The notes: a model not told the origin generated them from the sequence alone. 12,546 nucleotides of DNA from Prevotella sp. (GCA_017442765.1 JAFRZC010000179.1:1-12546); one strand, 5' to 3'. Shown: positions 1 to 5,494, counted from the first letter of the stretch. Numbers and translations are program-made.

Positions 1-57
1 CCGCCGTTGGCGTCCACCCCCTCTATCTTAGAGGGGGAGTTTGGGCTGGCGCAGGTG
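1..57. repeat. Palindromic repeat unit, copy 1, with tail, inside ispE
   Basis: The unit has a small palindrome (2-12, CGCC-GTT-GGCG), a perfect 9-bp stem (CCCCCTCTA at 17-25, TAGAGGGGG at 29-37) with loop TCT, and a tail TTTGGGCTGGCGCAG (41-55). The order and tail match the element inside the mannose-1-phosphate guanylyltransferase gene at 2507-2564. The left end may be cut by the window. Confidence 0.8.
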
Positions 58-719
58 TTTGAGGTCATATGCCCCCGTCCGCCGTTGGCGTCCACCCCCT
101 CTATCTCAGAGGGGGAGTTGTTGGAGAATGAAAGGCCGGCGTAGGCTTCTTTGGTGCTTACGTGCTCGCCGGCGGGGATCTCGATGACGATGCGGTAGGG
201 GGAGAGGTCGAGGGCGATGGGCTCCAGGCGGTCGCCGATGCCGGTGGCGTAGGCAGCCTGGTTGCGGATGAAGAAGGCGCAGTCGGCGCCGAGGCGAGCG
301 GCGCGGTGCTCGAGGTCGCTGTCGCTCAGGTGGAGGGAGAACATCTCGTTGAGCATCTTGAGTGTGAAGGCGGCGTCGGCGGAGCCGCCGCCGAGGCCGG
401 CGCCGAAGGGGATGCCCTTCTTGAGGCGTATGCTCACGGGCGGGATGGCGAACTCGTCGTGCAGGAGGCGCCAGGCGCGCATGCAGAGGTTGTCGTCGGG
501 GTCGTTGTCGAGGGCGATGCCGTCCTGGACCATGAGTGACTCCCTCCCCCTTGCGGGTGCTCCCCCTTGGGAAGGGGGAGGGTTGAGGGGGGTGATCTCC
601 AGTTCGTCGCAGAGGTCGTGGACGGGGACGAAGAGGGTCTCCAGGTCGTGGTAGCCGTCGGGGCGTTTGCCGACGACGTGAAGTCCTAGGTTTATCTTAC
701 AATTCGGATAAGAAATCAT
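1..719 (-). CDS. ispE: 4-diphosphocytidyl-2-C-methyl-D-erythritol kinase (IspE), 3' end beyond window
   Basis: IspE phosphorylates CDP-methylerythritol with ATP in the cytosolic non-mevalonate isoprenoid pathway. The frame is open from the ATG at 719 to the window edge (239 codons); the C-terminus is missing. The N-terminus has the family pattern PNCKINLGLHVVGKRPDGYH (residues 5-24), and the GHMP-kinase glycine loop is PFGAGLGGGSADAA (about residues 100-113). The ATG overlaps the stop of the upstream phoH-like gene (ATGA at 716-719), suggesting coupled translation. Two stretches look foreign: residues 44-60, a 51-nt palindromic insert coding a Pro/Gly-rich stretch, and the region from residue 201 on, where a 41-nt repeat unit occurs twice 78 nt apart. 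Both keep the frame and flank normal IspE sequence, so the gene is probably functional, but this cannot be proven without the missing end. Confidence 0.92.
   Translation of the reverse strand, partial: MISYPNCKINLGLHVVGKRPDGYHDLETLFVPVHDLCDELEITPLNPPPSQGGAPARGRESLMVQDGIALDNDPDDNLCMRAWRLLHDEFAIPPVSIRLKKGIPFGAGLGGGSADAAFTLKMLNEMFSLHLSDSDLEHRAARLGADCAFFIRNQAAYATGIGDRLEPIALDLSPYRIVIEIPAGEHVSTKEAYAGLSFSNNSPSEIEGVDANGGRGHMTSNTCASPNSPSKIEGVDANG
79..119. repeat. Palindromic repeat unit, copy 2, inside ispE
   Basis: This 41-nt unit is identical to positions 1-41 except for one base (107 versus 29). It has a small palindrome CGCC-GTT-GGCG followed by a 9-bp stem with a TCT loop (95-115), with one mismatch in the stem. 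It is read as ispE codons for residues 201-214; the base difference exchanges Glu for Lys. Confidence 0.85.
540..590. repeat. In-frame palindromic insert in the N-terminal part of ispE
   Basis: A 51-nt (17-codon) C/G-rich block centred on a perfect palindrome: CTCCCCCTT (560-568), loop GGG, AAGGGGGAG (572-580). Translated in ispE it gives residues 44-60, rich in Pro, Gly and Arg, between ordinary IspE segments ending ...LEIT and starting SLMVQDG. The 9-bp stem and 3-nt loop match the other repeat elements in the window, although the loop and flanks differ. Confidence 0.75.
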
Positions 720-754
720 TCACTTTTAACTTTTAACTCTTCACTTTTCACTTT
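716..754 (-). repeat. Short A/T-rich direct repeats forming the phoH C-terminal tail
   Basis: On the minus strand, AAAAGTGAA and GTTAAAAGT units repeat in tandem and are translated as a K/S/E-rich tail. The phoH stop and the ispE start codon lie at the end of this repeat. It looks like a repeat sequence that became coding. Confidence 0.6.
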
Positions 755-1702
755 GTCGTAGGCGCGGATGATATCGGTGACGAGGCGGTGGCGGATGACG
801 TCGCTGTTGTCGAGCTGGATGATGTCGATGCCTTTCACATCCTTCAGGATTTGAGTGGCTTGCAGGAGGCCGCTCTGCTGGTTGCGCGGCAGGTCGACCT
901 GTGTGAGGTCGCCGGTGATGACGAACTTGGCATTGCGGCCCATGCGGGTGAGGAACATTTTCAATTGTGCTGAGGTGGCGTTCTGGGCCTCGTCGAGGAT
1001 GACGAAGGCGTTGTCGAGCGTGCGGCCGCGCATGAAGGCCAGTGGGGCGATCTCGATGGTGTTGTCCTCCCAGTAACTCAGCAACTTCTGCTGCGGGATC
1101 ATGTCGCGCAGGGCGTCGTAGAGAGGCTGCAGGTAGGGGTCGAGTTTGTCGCGCAGGTCGCCCGGCAGGAAGCCGAGGTTCTCGCCGGCCTCGACGGCGG
1201 GGCGCGTGAGGATGATGCGGCGTATCTCCTTGTTTTTCAGCGCCCGCACGGCCATGGCCACGGCGGTATAGGTCTTGCCCGTGCCGGCGGGGCCGATGGC
1301 AAAGACCATGTCGTGCTCGTAGACCGAGCGCACGAGGCGTTGCTGGTTGGGGGTGCGTGCCTTGATGAGGAGGCCGTTGCGGCCGTGCACCAGCACCTCG
1401 TCGCTCATCTCGCTCTCGGGGCTGCCGCCGCCGCTCTCCATGATGCCCATGATGGCGTTCTCGGTGATGCGGCCGAACTTGTCGTAGTAGGTCATCATGG
1501 CCTGCAGCTTGCCCTCGAACCAGGCGATATCTTCCTCGCTGCCAATGGCTTTGAGCATCTCGCCGCGGGCGATGAGCTTGAGCTTGGGGAAGAGCAGCCG
1601 CACGAAGTCGAGCATGCGGTCGTTGGAGCCCCAAAAGCGCGCATAATCAATTTCTTCCAAAGAAAAAATCTTCTCGTTCATTGTTTCATTACTCACTGAC
1701 AT
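716..1702 (-). CDS. phoH: PhoH-family P-loop ATPase
   Basis: This is a cytosolic PhoH/YbeZ-type NTPase of 328 residues, a family linked to RNA metabolism and ribosome maturation, often alongside YbeY. Walker A is GPAGTGKT (residues 137-144) and Walker B VILDEAQ (234-240), followed by GDLTQVD (264-270). The conserved end RHRLVTDIIRAYDK stops at residue 317. The last 11 residues, VKSEELKVKSE, are encoded by an AAAAGTGAA/GTTAAAAGT simple repeat and look like an added tail. The stop overlaps the ispE start (ATGA). A second possible start is Met8. A Bacteroidetes-type promoter lies at 1744-1774. YbeY, a frequent partner, is not in the window. Confidence 0.93.
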   Translation of the reverse strand: MSVSNETMNEKIFSLEEIDYARFWGSNDRMLDFVRLLFPKLKLIARGEMLKAIGSEEDIAWFEGKLQAMMTYYDKFGRITENAIMGIMESGGGSPESEMSDEVLVHGRNGLLIKARTPNQQRLVRSVYEHDMVFAIGPAGTGKTYTAVAMAVRALKNKEIRRIILTRPAVEAGENLGFLPGDLRDKLDPYLQPLYDALRDMIPQQKLLSYWEDNTIEIAPLAFMRGRTLDNAFVILDEAQNATSAQLKMFLTRMGRNAKFVITGDLTQVDLPRNQQSGLLQATQILKDVKGIDIIQLDNSDVIRHRLVTDIIRAYDKVKSEELKVKSE

Positions 1703-1743
1703 ACATTTCTTTATAAGTTATTCGTGTTTTTTTGTTCATACTG

Positions 1744-1774
1744 CAAAGGTACAAAATATTTCCCCAATAAGCAA
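1744..1774 (-). promoter_or_regulatory. Bacteroidetes-type promoter for phoH-ispE
   Basis: Read on the minus strand: TTG (1772-1774), 20 bases, TACCTTTG (1744-1751), matching the -33/-7 pattern of Bacteroidetes sigma factor. It lies about 42 bases upstream of the phoH ATG at 1702. Confidence 0.65.
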
Positions 1775-1782
1775 GGAAAAGA

Positions 1783-1800
1783 TGTTAACATCTGTTAACA
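1783..1800. promoter_or_regulatory. 18-bp inverted repeat, possible operator
   Basis: TGTTAAC-ATCT-GTTAACA has perfect 7-bp arms with a 4-bp spacer. It starts eight bases beyond the -33 element of the phoH promoter, a usual position for a regulator site. The cognate protein is unknown. Confidence 0.45.
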
Positions 1801-1840
1801 AACGTATCTTCGTCCTGCGAACGACCTATCAACACCCACC

Positions 1841-1890
1841 ATGGTAGGAGTTGGTAGGGAGTTGGTAAGGAGATGGTAGGTAGATGGTAG
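1841..1890 (+). repeat. 11-bp tandem repeat, about 4.5 units
   Basis: The units are ATGGTAGGAG, TTGGTAGGGAG, TTGGTAAGGAG, ATGGTAGGTAG and ATGGTAG. The 11-bp period is close to one DNA helical turn. The first units also pair imperfectly (13 of 16) with 1825-1840 around CCATGG. The repeat lies between the two divergent promoters of the phoH and manC transcripts. Confidence 0.75.
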
Positions 1891-1930
1891 CTTGTGTAAC
1901 CCGTTGGAAAACATGGTGGTGAGAATAAGA

Positions 1931-1962
1931 TTTGGATTTTTGGAAGAAAAGTTGTATTTTTG
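1931..1962 (+). promoter_or_regulatory. Bacteroidetes-type promoter for manC
   Basis: TTTG (1931-1934), 20 bases, TATTTTTG (1955-1962) matches the phylum promoter pattern well. A small hairpin CCTCT-TTTCG-AGAGG (1965-1979) lies at the expected transcript start. The leader to the ATG at 2018 is about 50 nt. Confidence 0.75.
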
Positions 1963-2017
1963 CACCTCTTTTCGAGAGGAAAAGTTTTTCGTTTAACATT
2001 TTTTAATAATTGAAAAT

Positions 2018-3097
2018 ATGAACAATCACATCGTCATAATGGCCGGCGGCATCGGCAGTCGATTCTGGCCGCTGAGCACCCCCGAGTATCCGAAGCAGTT
2101 TATTGACATCCTGGGTTGCGGTCGCACGCTGATACAGCTCACGGTGGACCGCTTCAAGGGGTTGTGTCCGATGGAGAATTTCTGGGTGGTGACGAATGCC
2201 GCCTATGTGGACATCGTGCGGAAGCAGCTGCCTGAGATGCCCGTGAATCACATTCTTGCGGAACCTGCGGCGCGCAACACAGCCCCCTGCATCGCGTGGG
2301 CCTGCTGGCGCATCAAGGGCGAGGACCCCGGGGCCAACGTGGTGGTGACGCCTGCCGACGCCGTGGTGATGAACCCCGAGGAGTTCCGCCGCGTGATTGG
2401 CAACGCGCTGGCATTCACCGAGAAGAGCGATGCCATCGTGACCATCGGCATCAAGCCGTCGCGTCCCGAGACTGGCTACGGCTATGTGGAAGTGGAAAGT
2501 GGTCATACTCCTCAGTCACTTCGTGACAGCTCCCCTATCTTAGGGGAGCAGTTGGCTGACGCAGAAATCAGCAAGGTGGCGGCGTTCAAGGAGAAACCTG
2601 ATTTGGGGACGGCGGAGAAGTATCTCGCGGCGGGGAATTACCTGTGGAATGCCGGCATCTTTGTGTGGAACGTGAAGACCATCACGGAGGCTATTAAGAC
2701 CTATAAGCCCAACATTGCCAGCGACATGGAGCGCATGAAGACCGTTGCCGACGTGCAGGAGGTCTTCCCGCAGTGCGAGAAGATTAGCATCGACTATGCC
2801 GTCATGGAGCCTGCCGCCGCCGACGGACGGGTGTACACGCACCCGGCCGACTTCGGCTGGAGCGACCTCGGCAACTGGGCCTCGCTGCACGACAAGCTGC
2901 AGAAGGACAGCGCGAACAACGGTGCCGTGGGCAAGGTGGATCTTTATGAGTGCAAGAACTGTGTGGTGCATGCCGAGGAGGCCTCGAAGGTGGTCCTCCA
3001 GGGATTGGACGGCTACATCGTCTCGGCCAAGGGCGACCGCCTGCTGGTGTGCAAACGCAGTGAAGAACAGCGCATCAAAGAATTCTCGCAGAAATGA
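2018..3097 (+). CDS. manC: Mannose-1-phosphate guanylyltransferase (short form)
   Basis: This enzyme makes GDP-mannose from mannose-1-phosphate and GTP, a cytosolic precursor for GDP-fucose, capsule and O-glycans. The 359-residue protein starts with the nucleotidyltransferase signature MAGGIGSRFWPLSTPEYPKQ (residues 8-27). Near the end is FGWSDLGNW, typical of GDP-mannose pyrophosphorylases. There is no C-terminal phosphomannose-isomerase cupin, so it is the single-function type. Residues 162-183 correspond to a palindromic repeat insert that keeps the frame, between YGYVEVES and ISKVAAFKEKP. The ATG at 2018 sits about 50 nt after a good promoter. The stop overlaps the ATG of a small membrane-protein gene (ATGA, 3094-3097). 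Confidence 0.95.
   Translation: MNNHIVIMAGGIGSRFWPLSTPEYPKQFIDILGCGRTLIQLTVDRFKGLCPMENFWVVTNAAYVDIVRKQLPEMPVNHILAEPAARNTAPCIAWACWRIKGEDPGANVVVTPADAVVMNPEEFRRVIGNALAFTEKSDAIVTIGIKPSRPETGYGYVEVESGHTPQSLRDSSPILGEQLADAEISKVAAFKEKPDLGTAEKYLAAGNYLWNAGIFVWNVKTITEAIKTYKPNIASDMERMKTVADVQEVFPQCEKISIDYAVMEPAAADGRVYTHPADFGWSDLGNWASLHDKLQKDSANNGAVGKVDLYECKNCVVHAEEASKVVLQGLDGYIVSAKGDRLLVCKRSEEQRIKEFSQK
2507..2564 (+). repeat. Composite palindromic element inside manC
   Basis: The element has a small palindrome GTCAC-TTC-GTGAC (2515-2527), a perfect 9-bp stem GCTCCCCTA-TCT-TAGGGGAGC (2529-2549) and a tail CAGTTGGCTGACGCAG (2549-2564). The architecture, TCT loop and tail match the ispE copies at 1-57, but the stem bases differ while pairing is kept. 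Here the element is read in its own direction; in ispE the complementary strand is read. Confidence 0.82.
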
Positions 3098-3273
3098 ATA
3101 CAATAGTTGTTGTGGCGCTTATCGCCGTGGGTGTTGTGGGGCTGATGGTGGCAGGCTTGGGCCTGAAGATGCTCCTGCACAAGGAGAAGGAGTTCAAGCG
3201 GCCCTGTGCCAACGCCGACCCCAAGACGGGCCGATGTGCCCACTGCACCTGTAACAAAAAGAAAGAGCGCTGA
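3094..3273 (+). CDS. Small Cys-rich single-pass membrane protein
   Basis: A 59-residue protein that I cannot assign to a named family. Residues 4-28 form one hydrophobic segment (VVVALIAVGVVGLMVAGLGL core). The tail is basic and cysteine-rich, RPCANADPKTGRCAHCTC (residues 36-53), with Cys at 38, 48, 51 and 53. This suggests a membrane-anchored metal-binding or redox tail, loosely like NqrM or FeoB-associated small proteins, but similarity to either is not established. The start overlaps the manC stop (ATGA), so translation is probably coupled. The stop codon lies inside the left arm of the terminator hairpin. Topology is uncertain; the basic tail suggests a cytoplasmic C-terminus. Confidence 0.8.
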   Translation: MNTIVVVALIAVGVVGLMVAGLGLKMLLHKEKEFKRPCANADPKTGRCAHCTCNKKKER

Positions 3274-3299
3274 ATCTCAGCGCTCTTTTGTTGCTCCCC
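3254..3299 (+). repeat. Direct repeat (terminator), copy 1
   Basis: ACAAAAAGAAAGAGCGCTGA...CTCTTTTGTTGCTCCCC is repeated almost exactly at 3891-3938. The two copies bracket the toxin-antitoxin remnant. Confidence 0.8.
3262..3288. terminator. Strong hairpin terminator after the manC operon
   Basis: A perfect 12-bp stem AAAGAGCGCTGA / TCAGCGCTCTTT with loop ATC. On the plus strand it ends in CTTTTGTTG; on the minus strand it is followed by CTTTTTGTT, so it may work in both directions and also end the antitoxin transcript. It contains the stop codon of the small membrane protein. Confidence 0.85.
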
Positions 3300-3341
3300 C
3301 TGAAGGGTGATAATTTAAGAAATCAACATTGAACATAACAC

Positions 3342-3653
3342 CTACCAAAGAGCGACACGACCCATCTCGCCGAGGTCAAGGCTGGCGGCTTTTGCGCCAA
3401 GTGCTTGGAACGCGCGAACGATAGAGGAATATGCCGGACTATGCCCCTTTTCTAACTTCGATACCTGCGCTTTCTGTACACCCATGCGCTCGCCAAGCTG
3501 CTCTTGTGTCAGTCCCTGCCGTTTGCGCTCTGCCTTGATTGCTTCACCGATGCGGTAATCATCAAGCACCTTGCGGAGTTCAGCATCGTAATCATCCCTT
3601 TCGGGCGTGCCTTTCTTGCCGATATACTTATCGAGCATTTGTTCTTGTGTCAT
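3342..3653 (-). CDS. HigA-like antitoxin, HTH XRE family
   Basis: A 103-residue DNA-binding protein of the XRE/HigA antitoxin type. It has the family spacer IGKKGTPERDDYDAELR (residues 12-28) and a helix-turn-helix around GLTQEQLGERMGVQKAQVSKLE (about 47-68). Such antitoxins bind and neutralise a HigB/RelE-like toxin and repress their own operon. The toxin gene normally lies directly upstream; here only its first part remains (3628-3738), so this is an orphan antitoxin. The start ATG at 3653 overlaps the toxin remnant in another frame. An inverted repeat at 3776-3791 is a plausible site for autorepression. The bidirectional terminator at 3262-3288 lies downstream. Confidence 0.88.
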   Translation of the reverse strand: MTQEQMLDKYIGKKGTPERDDYDAELRKVLDDYRIGEAIKAERKRQGLTQEQLGERMGVQKAQVSKLEKGHSPAYSSIVRAFQALGAKAASLDLGEMGRVALW

Positions 3654-3738
3654 TGATAAAGACTTTGCGCCTTGCTTTTGCCGGCAGTTCTTCTATAAAA
3701 CGCTGTGCATCTTGCAAATATATTACTTTTGCATTCAT
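3628..3738 (-). pseudogene. Truncated HigB/RelE-like toxin gene
   Basis: From the ATG at 3738 the first ~30 codons read MNAKVIYLQDAQRFIEELPA followed by KARRKVFIND. This resembles the N-terminus of Gp49/HigB-type toxins (strand, then helix ending in PAKAR). The frame then runs into the antitoxin start and stops at TAA (3628-3630), giving only 36 residues against roughly 100-110 for the family. The central and C-terminal parts, which hold the RNase active site, are absent, so no active toxin is expected. An internal deletion joining the toxin N-terminus to the antitoxin start explains this best. The family assignment rests on the short N-terminus and on gene order. Confidence 0.6.
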
Positions 3739-3759
3739 CTATGTGCTTGGTTTCAAATG

Positions 3760-3767
3760 CAAAGATA
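3760..3767 (-). promoter_or_regulatory. -7 promoter box of the toxin-antitoxin remnant
   Basis: On the minus strand TATCTTTG fits the Bacteroidetes -7 consensus, 22 bases before the toxin-remnant ATG. No clear -33 box is seen; the inverted repeat at 3776-3791 occupies that area. Confidence 0.55.
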
Positions 3768-3775
3768 CAAAATAA

Positions 3776-3791
3776 TTTCCAATCATGGAAA
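3776..3791. promoter_or_regulatory. Inverted repeat, possible antitoxin operator
   Basis: TTTCCA-ATCA-TGGAAA has perfect 6-bp arms with a 4-bp spacer. It lies between the -7 box and the -33 region of the toxin-antitoxin promoter, as expected for autorepression by an XRE antitoxin. Confidence 0.45.
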
Positions 3792-3890
3792 CTTTTTTGC
3801 CTTTTTTGATGATTTTTTCATTGGGTGATACTCTCCAGCCTCCGTACCCTTTTTTGAAAGTGAAATTTATTGTCTTAATGTAATTTGGGC

Positions 3891-3938
3891 ACAAAAAGAA
3901 AGAGCGCTGAATTTTCAGCGCTCTTTTGTTGCTTCCCC
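3891..3938 (+). repeat. Direct repeat (terminator), copy 2
   Basis: A near-exact copy of 3254-3299, including the hairpin and the following TTGTTGCT(T)CCCC. Confidence 0.8.
3899..3926. terminator. Second copy of the GAGCGCTGA hairpin terminator
   Basis: A 13-bp stem AAAGAGCGCTGAA / TTCAGCGCTCTTT with loop TT. No plus-strand gene ends just before it. On the minus strand it is followed by CTTTTTGTG and could end the transcript of the acetyltransferase operon, about 120 nt after the stop at 4043. Confidence 0.7.
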
Positions 3939-4042
3939 TAAGAATCGTATTCTCAATCCGGACAACGAATTGGCTTTCCGGCTCAAGCTGCGAGAGAATA
4001 AATAAAATGCTCTGTCGCGAACATTCGCATTATCCATAGTAA

Positions 4043-4492
4043 TTATCTGTTTGTCGCTATCTTCCATGTCATTTTGATGTGCGGAATGCCGTCAAGCATG
4101 AAGGTGTTGGACGACTGCTTGAATCCTACACTCTCGTAGAAGCCTCTAGCATATTCCTGCGCCTCGATGTCGATGTGCGTCGCACCAAAACATTCAACGG
4201 CTGCATCGATGGCATGAAGCATGATTTGCTTGCCATAGCCCTTGCCGCGTTCGGTGGTGATTACTCTATCGATGGAGACTTGCTCCATGTGGGTTCCCGC
4301 AGGGCATACACGGGCCAAGGCGACAACCTTGCCTTCGACGGTCAGCCATAGATGGATAGACTTTTGGTCGTCACCGTCGAGGTCTTGATAGACGCAGTTC
4401 TGCTCAACCACAAAGACTTCGCTACGCACCCTCAGCAGTTCGTATAGCTCGTCGGTGGTCAGTTCGTGGAACGATTTCCTGTGCAATGTCAT
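4043..4492 (-). CDS. elaA: ElaA-like GNAT N-acetyltransferase
   Basis: A 149-residue cytosolic GNAT-fold acyltransferase that uses acetyl-CoA; the acceptor is unknown. The N-terminus is typical of ElaA: FHELTTDELYELLRVRSEVF (residues 8-27) and VVEQNCVYQDLDG. The acetyl-CoA pyrophosphate loop is RGKGYGK (82-88), and the C-terminal part FYESVGFK (118-125) is also canonical. It is the last gene of a minus-strand run; 15 bases separate it from the flavodoxin-fold gene upstream, so co-transcription is likely. Downstream lie a weak GCGAA-TTCGC hairpin (4017-4028) and the stronger hairpin at 3899-3926. Confidence 0.88.
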   Translation of the reverse strand: MTLHRKSFHELTTDELYELLRVRSEVFVVEQNCVYQDLDGDDQKSIHLWLTVEGKVVALARVCPAGTHMEQVSIDRVITTERGKGYGKQIMLHAIDAAVECFGATHIDIEAQEYARGFYESVGFKQSSNTFMLDGIPHIKMTWKIATNR

Positions 4493-4507
4493 ATCAGAAC
4501 GTTCACA

Positions 4508-5125
4508 TCAGCGTATGAAGTGCATCGGCTCCCAGGCTTCGCTTTCGGGGTAGGGGACAGGCTCCTGCAAATGGATACTCTTCAGCAAAAAGGCCATGTT
4601 GCGGCCCAGCGCGCGCATGGTCTGCATGCCTTCGCTGTCGAGTGCTGCCTCACCTTCGGCACGGCCGTAGACGATATTCCAGTACTGCGACGTGACCATC
4701 GGCATGTGCTGCAACTGGAACATCATAGTGAGCGACTGCAGTGCTGCCGTTGCGCCACCGCGCCGACAGACGGCAATACCTGCAGCGGGTTTGTGCATTG
4801 CCAGGTGTGACTGCGAGTAGAAGAGCCTCTGCATCAAGGCCAGCAGGGCTCCGTTGGGCTGGCCGTAGTAGGTGGGAGTACCCACCACGAGGGCGTCGCT
4901 TCCGGACAACTTTTCGGCCAATCGGTTACAGAGGTCATCGTCGAAAACGCAGTGGCCCAACTCGCGACAACGTCCGCAGGCGATGCATCCGTGCACGGGT
5001 TTCGTTCCGATGCCTACAATCTCATAGTCGACACCGTTCTCTTTCAAGGTCTTGCCGACCTCTTCGAGGGCGATATGCGTGTTGCCGTTGGCACGTGCAC
5101 TACCGTTAATCAGTAATACTTTCAT
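4508..5125 (-). CDS. Flavodoxin-fold NAD(P)H-dependent FMN reductase
   Basis: A 205-residue cytosolic flavoprotein of the NADPH-dependent FMN reductase / iron-sulfur flavoprotein group. The FMN phosphate loop is NGSARANGNT (residues 7-16), and GTPTYYGQPNG (82-92) contacts the flavin. The segment CIACGRC (Cys47, 50, 53), with Cys59, resembles the compact cysteine motif of iron-sulfur flavoproteins and could bind a cluster or act as a redox thiol pair. The true reductant and substrate cannot be read from the sequence. It lies between an ABM-family monooxygenase gene (58 bases upstream) and the acetyltransferase gene, consistent with a small quinone or electrophile detoxification operon. Confidence 0.87.
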   Translation of the reverse strand: MKVLLINGSARANGNTHIALEEVGKTLKENGVDYEIVGIGTKPVHGCIACGRCRELGHCVFDDDLCNRLAEKLSGSDALVVGTPTYYGQPNGALLALMQRLFYSQSHLAMHKPAAGIAVCRRGGATAALQSLTMMFQLQHMPMVTSQYWNIVYGRAEGEAALDSEGMQTMRALGRNMAFLLKSIHLQEPVPYPESEAWEPMHFIR

Positions 5126-5183
5126 AGCTGAATGCGTAAATGTGTGAATACGTAAGTGATTGTCGAAATAACAAATTATCTTT

Positions 5184-5462
5184 TTAGAATTCGAATTTCT
5201 CCACCTTCATCTCACCGCATTGGCGCATCATAGGCGAGTATTTCTTAAACTCCGGCGTAGTGGAATGTTTGTCAAGCGAGGCGGCATCCTGCCACGTCTC
5301 GCAGATGAGGAACACATCCGGTCGTGTGGCACTTTGGAACACATCGTAGGCAATGCATCCTTCGTGGTGCTGCGAATAACTGGTAAGAGCTTTGGCGGCC
5401 TCCAGCGCAGTCTTGTACTGTTCGCCATCATTGGCCTTGAAAAAACAATTCAATCGTATCAT
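5184..5462 (-). CDS. Antibiotic biosynthesis monooxygenase (ABM) family protein, YgiN-like
   Basis: A 92-residue single-domain dimeric alpha-beta-barrel protein. The family includes quinol monooxygenases such as YgiN. Typical elements are the first strand MIRLNCFFKA, the helix ending SYSQHHEGCIAYDVF (residues 28-42) and the motif VFLICETWQDAASLDKH (50-66), where E-x-W-x-D is the family hallmark. It is probably the first gene of the run with the flavodoxin-fold reductase and ElaA. A quinol/quinone role fits the reductase neighbour but is inferred. A -7 box lies at 5553-5560 and a palindrome at 5495-5513 in the leader. Confidence 0.88.
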   Translation of the reverse strand: MIRLNCFFKANDGEQYKTALEAAKALTSYSQHHEGCIAYDVFQSATRPDVFLICETWQDAASLDKHSTTPEFKKYSPMMRQCGEMKVEKFEF

Positions 5463-5494
5463 ATCAGAATCTCTTCTTGGTTAACCTATAATTA

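Noticed and set aside
1..119. Two spaced repeat units considered as a CRISPR array
   Set aside because: Only two units are present, they are translated within ispE, and their hairpin and tail match the insert in manC; no cas gene is nearby.
3294..3311. CTCCCCCTGAAGGGTGA after the first terminator, considered as another palindromic element
   Set aside because: The arms pair poorly and the tail is missing; at most it is a degraded fragment.
3828..4005. An open plus-strand stretch ending NRILNPDNELAFRLKLRENK, possibly the end of a lost gene
   Set aside because: There is no start codon, it passes through the terminator hairpin, and I recognise no family. It could be a gene remnant, but the support is too weak.
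4017..4028. GCGAA-CA-TTCGC as a terminator for the ElaA gene
   Set aside because: The stem is only 5 bp and no clean T run follows; the stronger hairpin at 3899-3926 is a better candidate.
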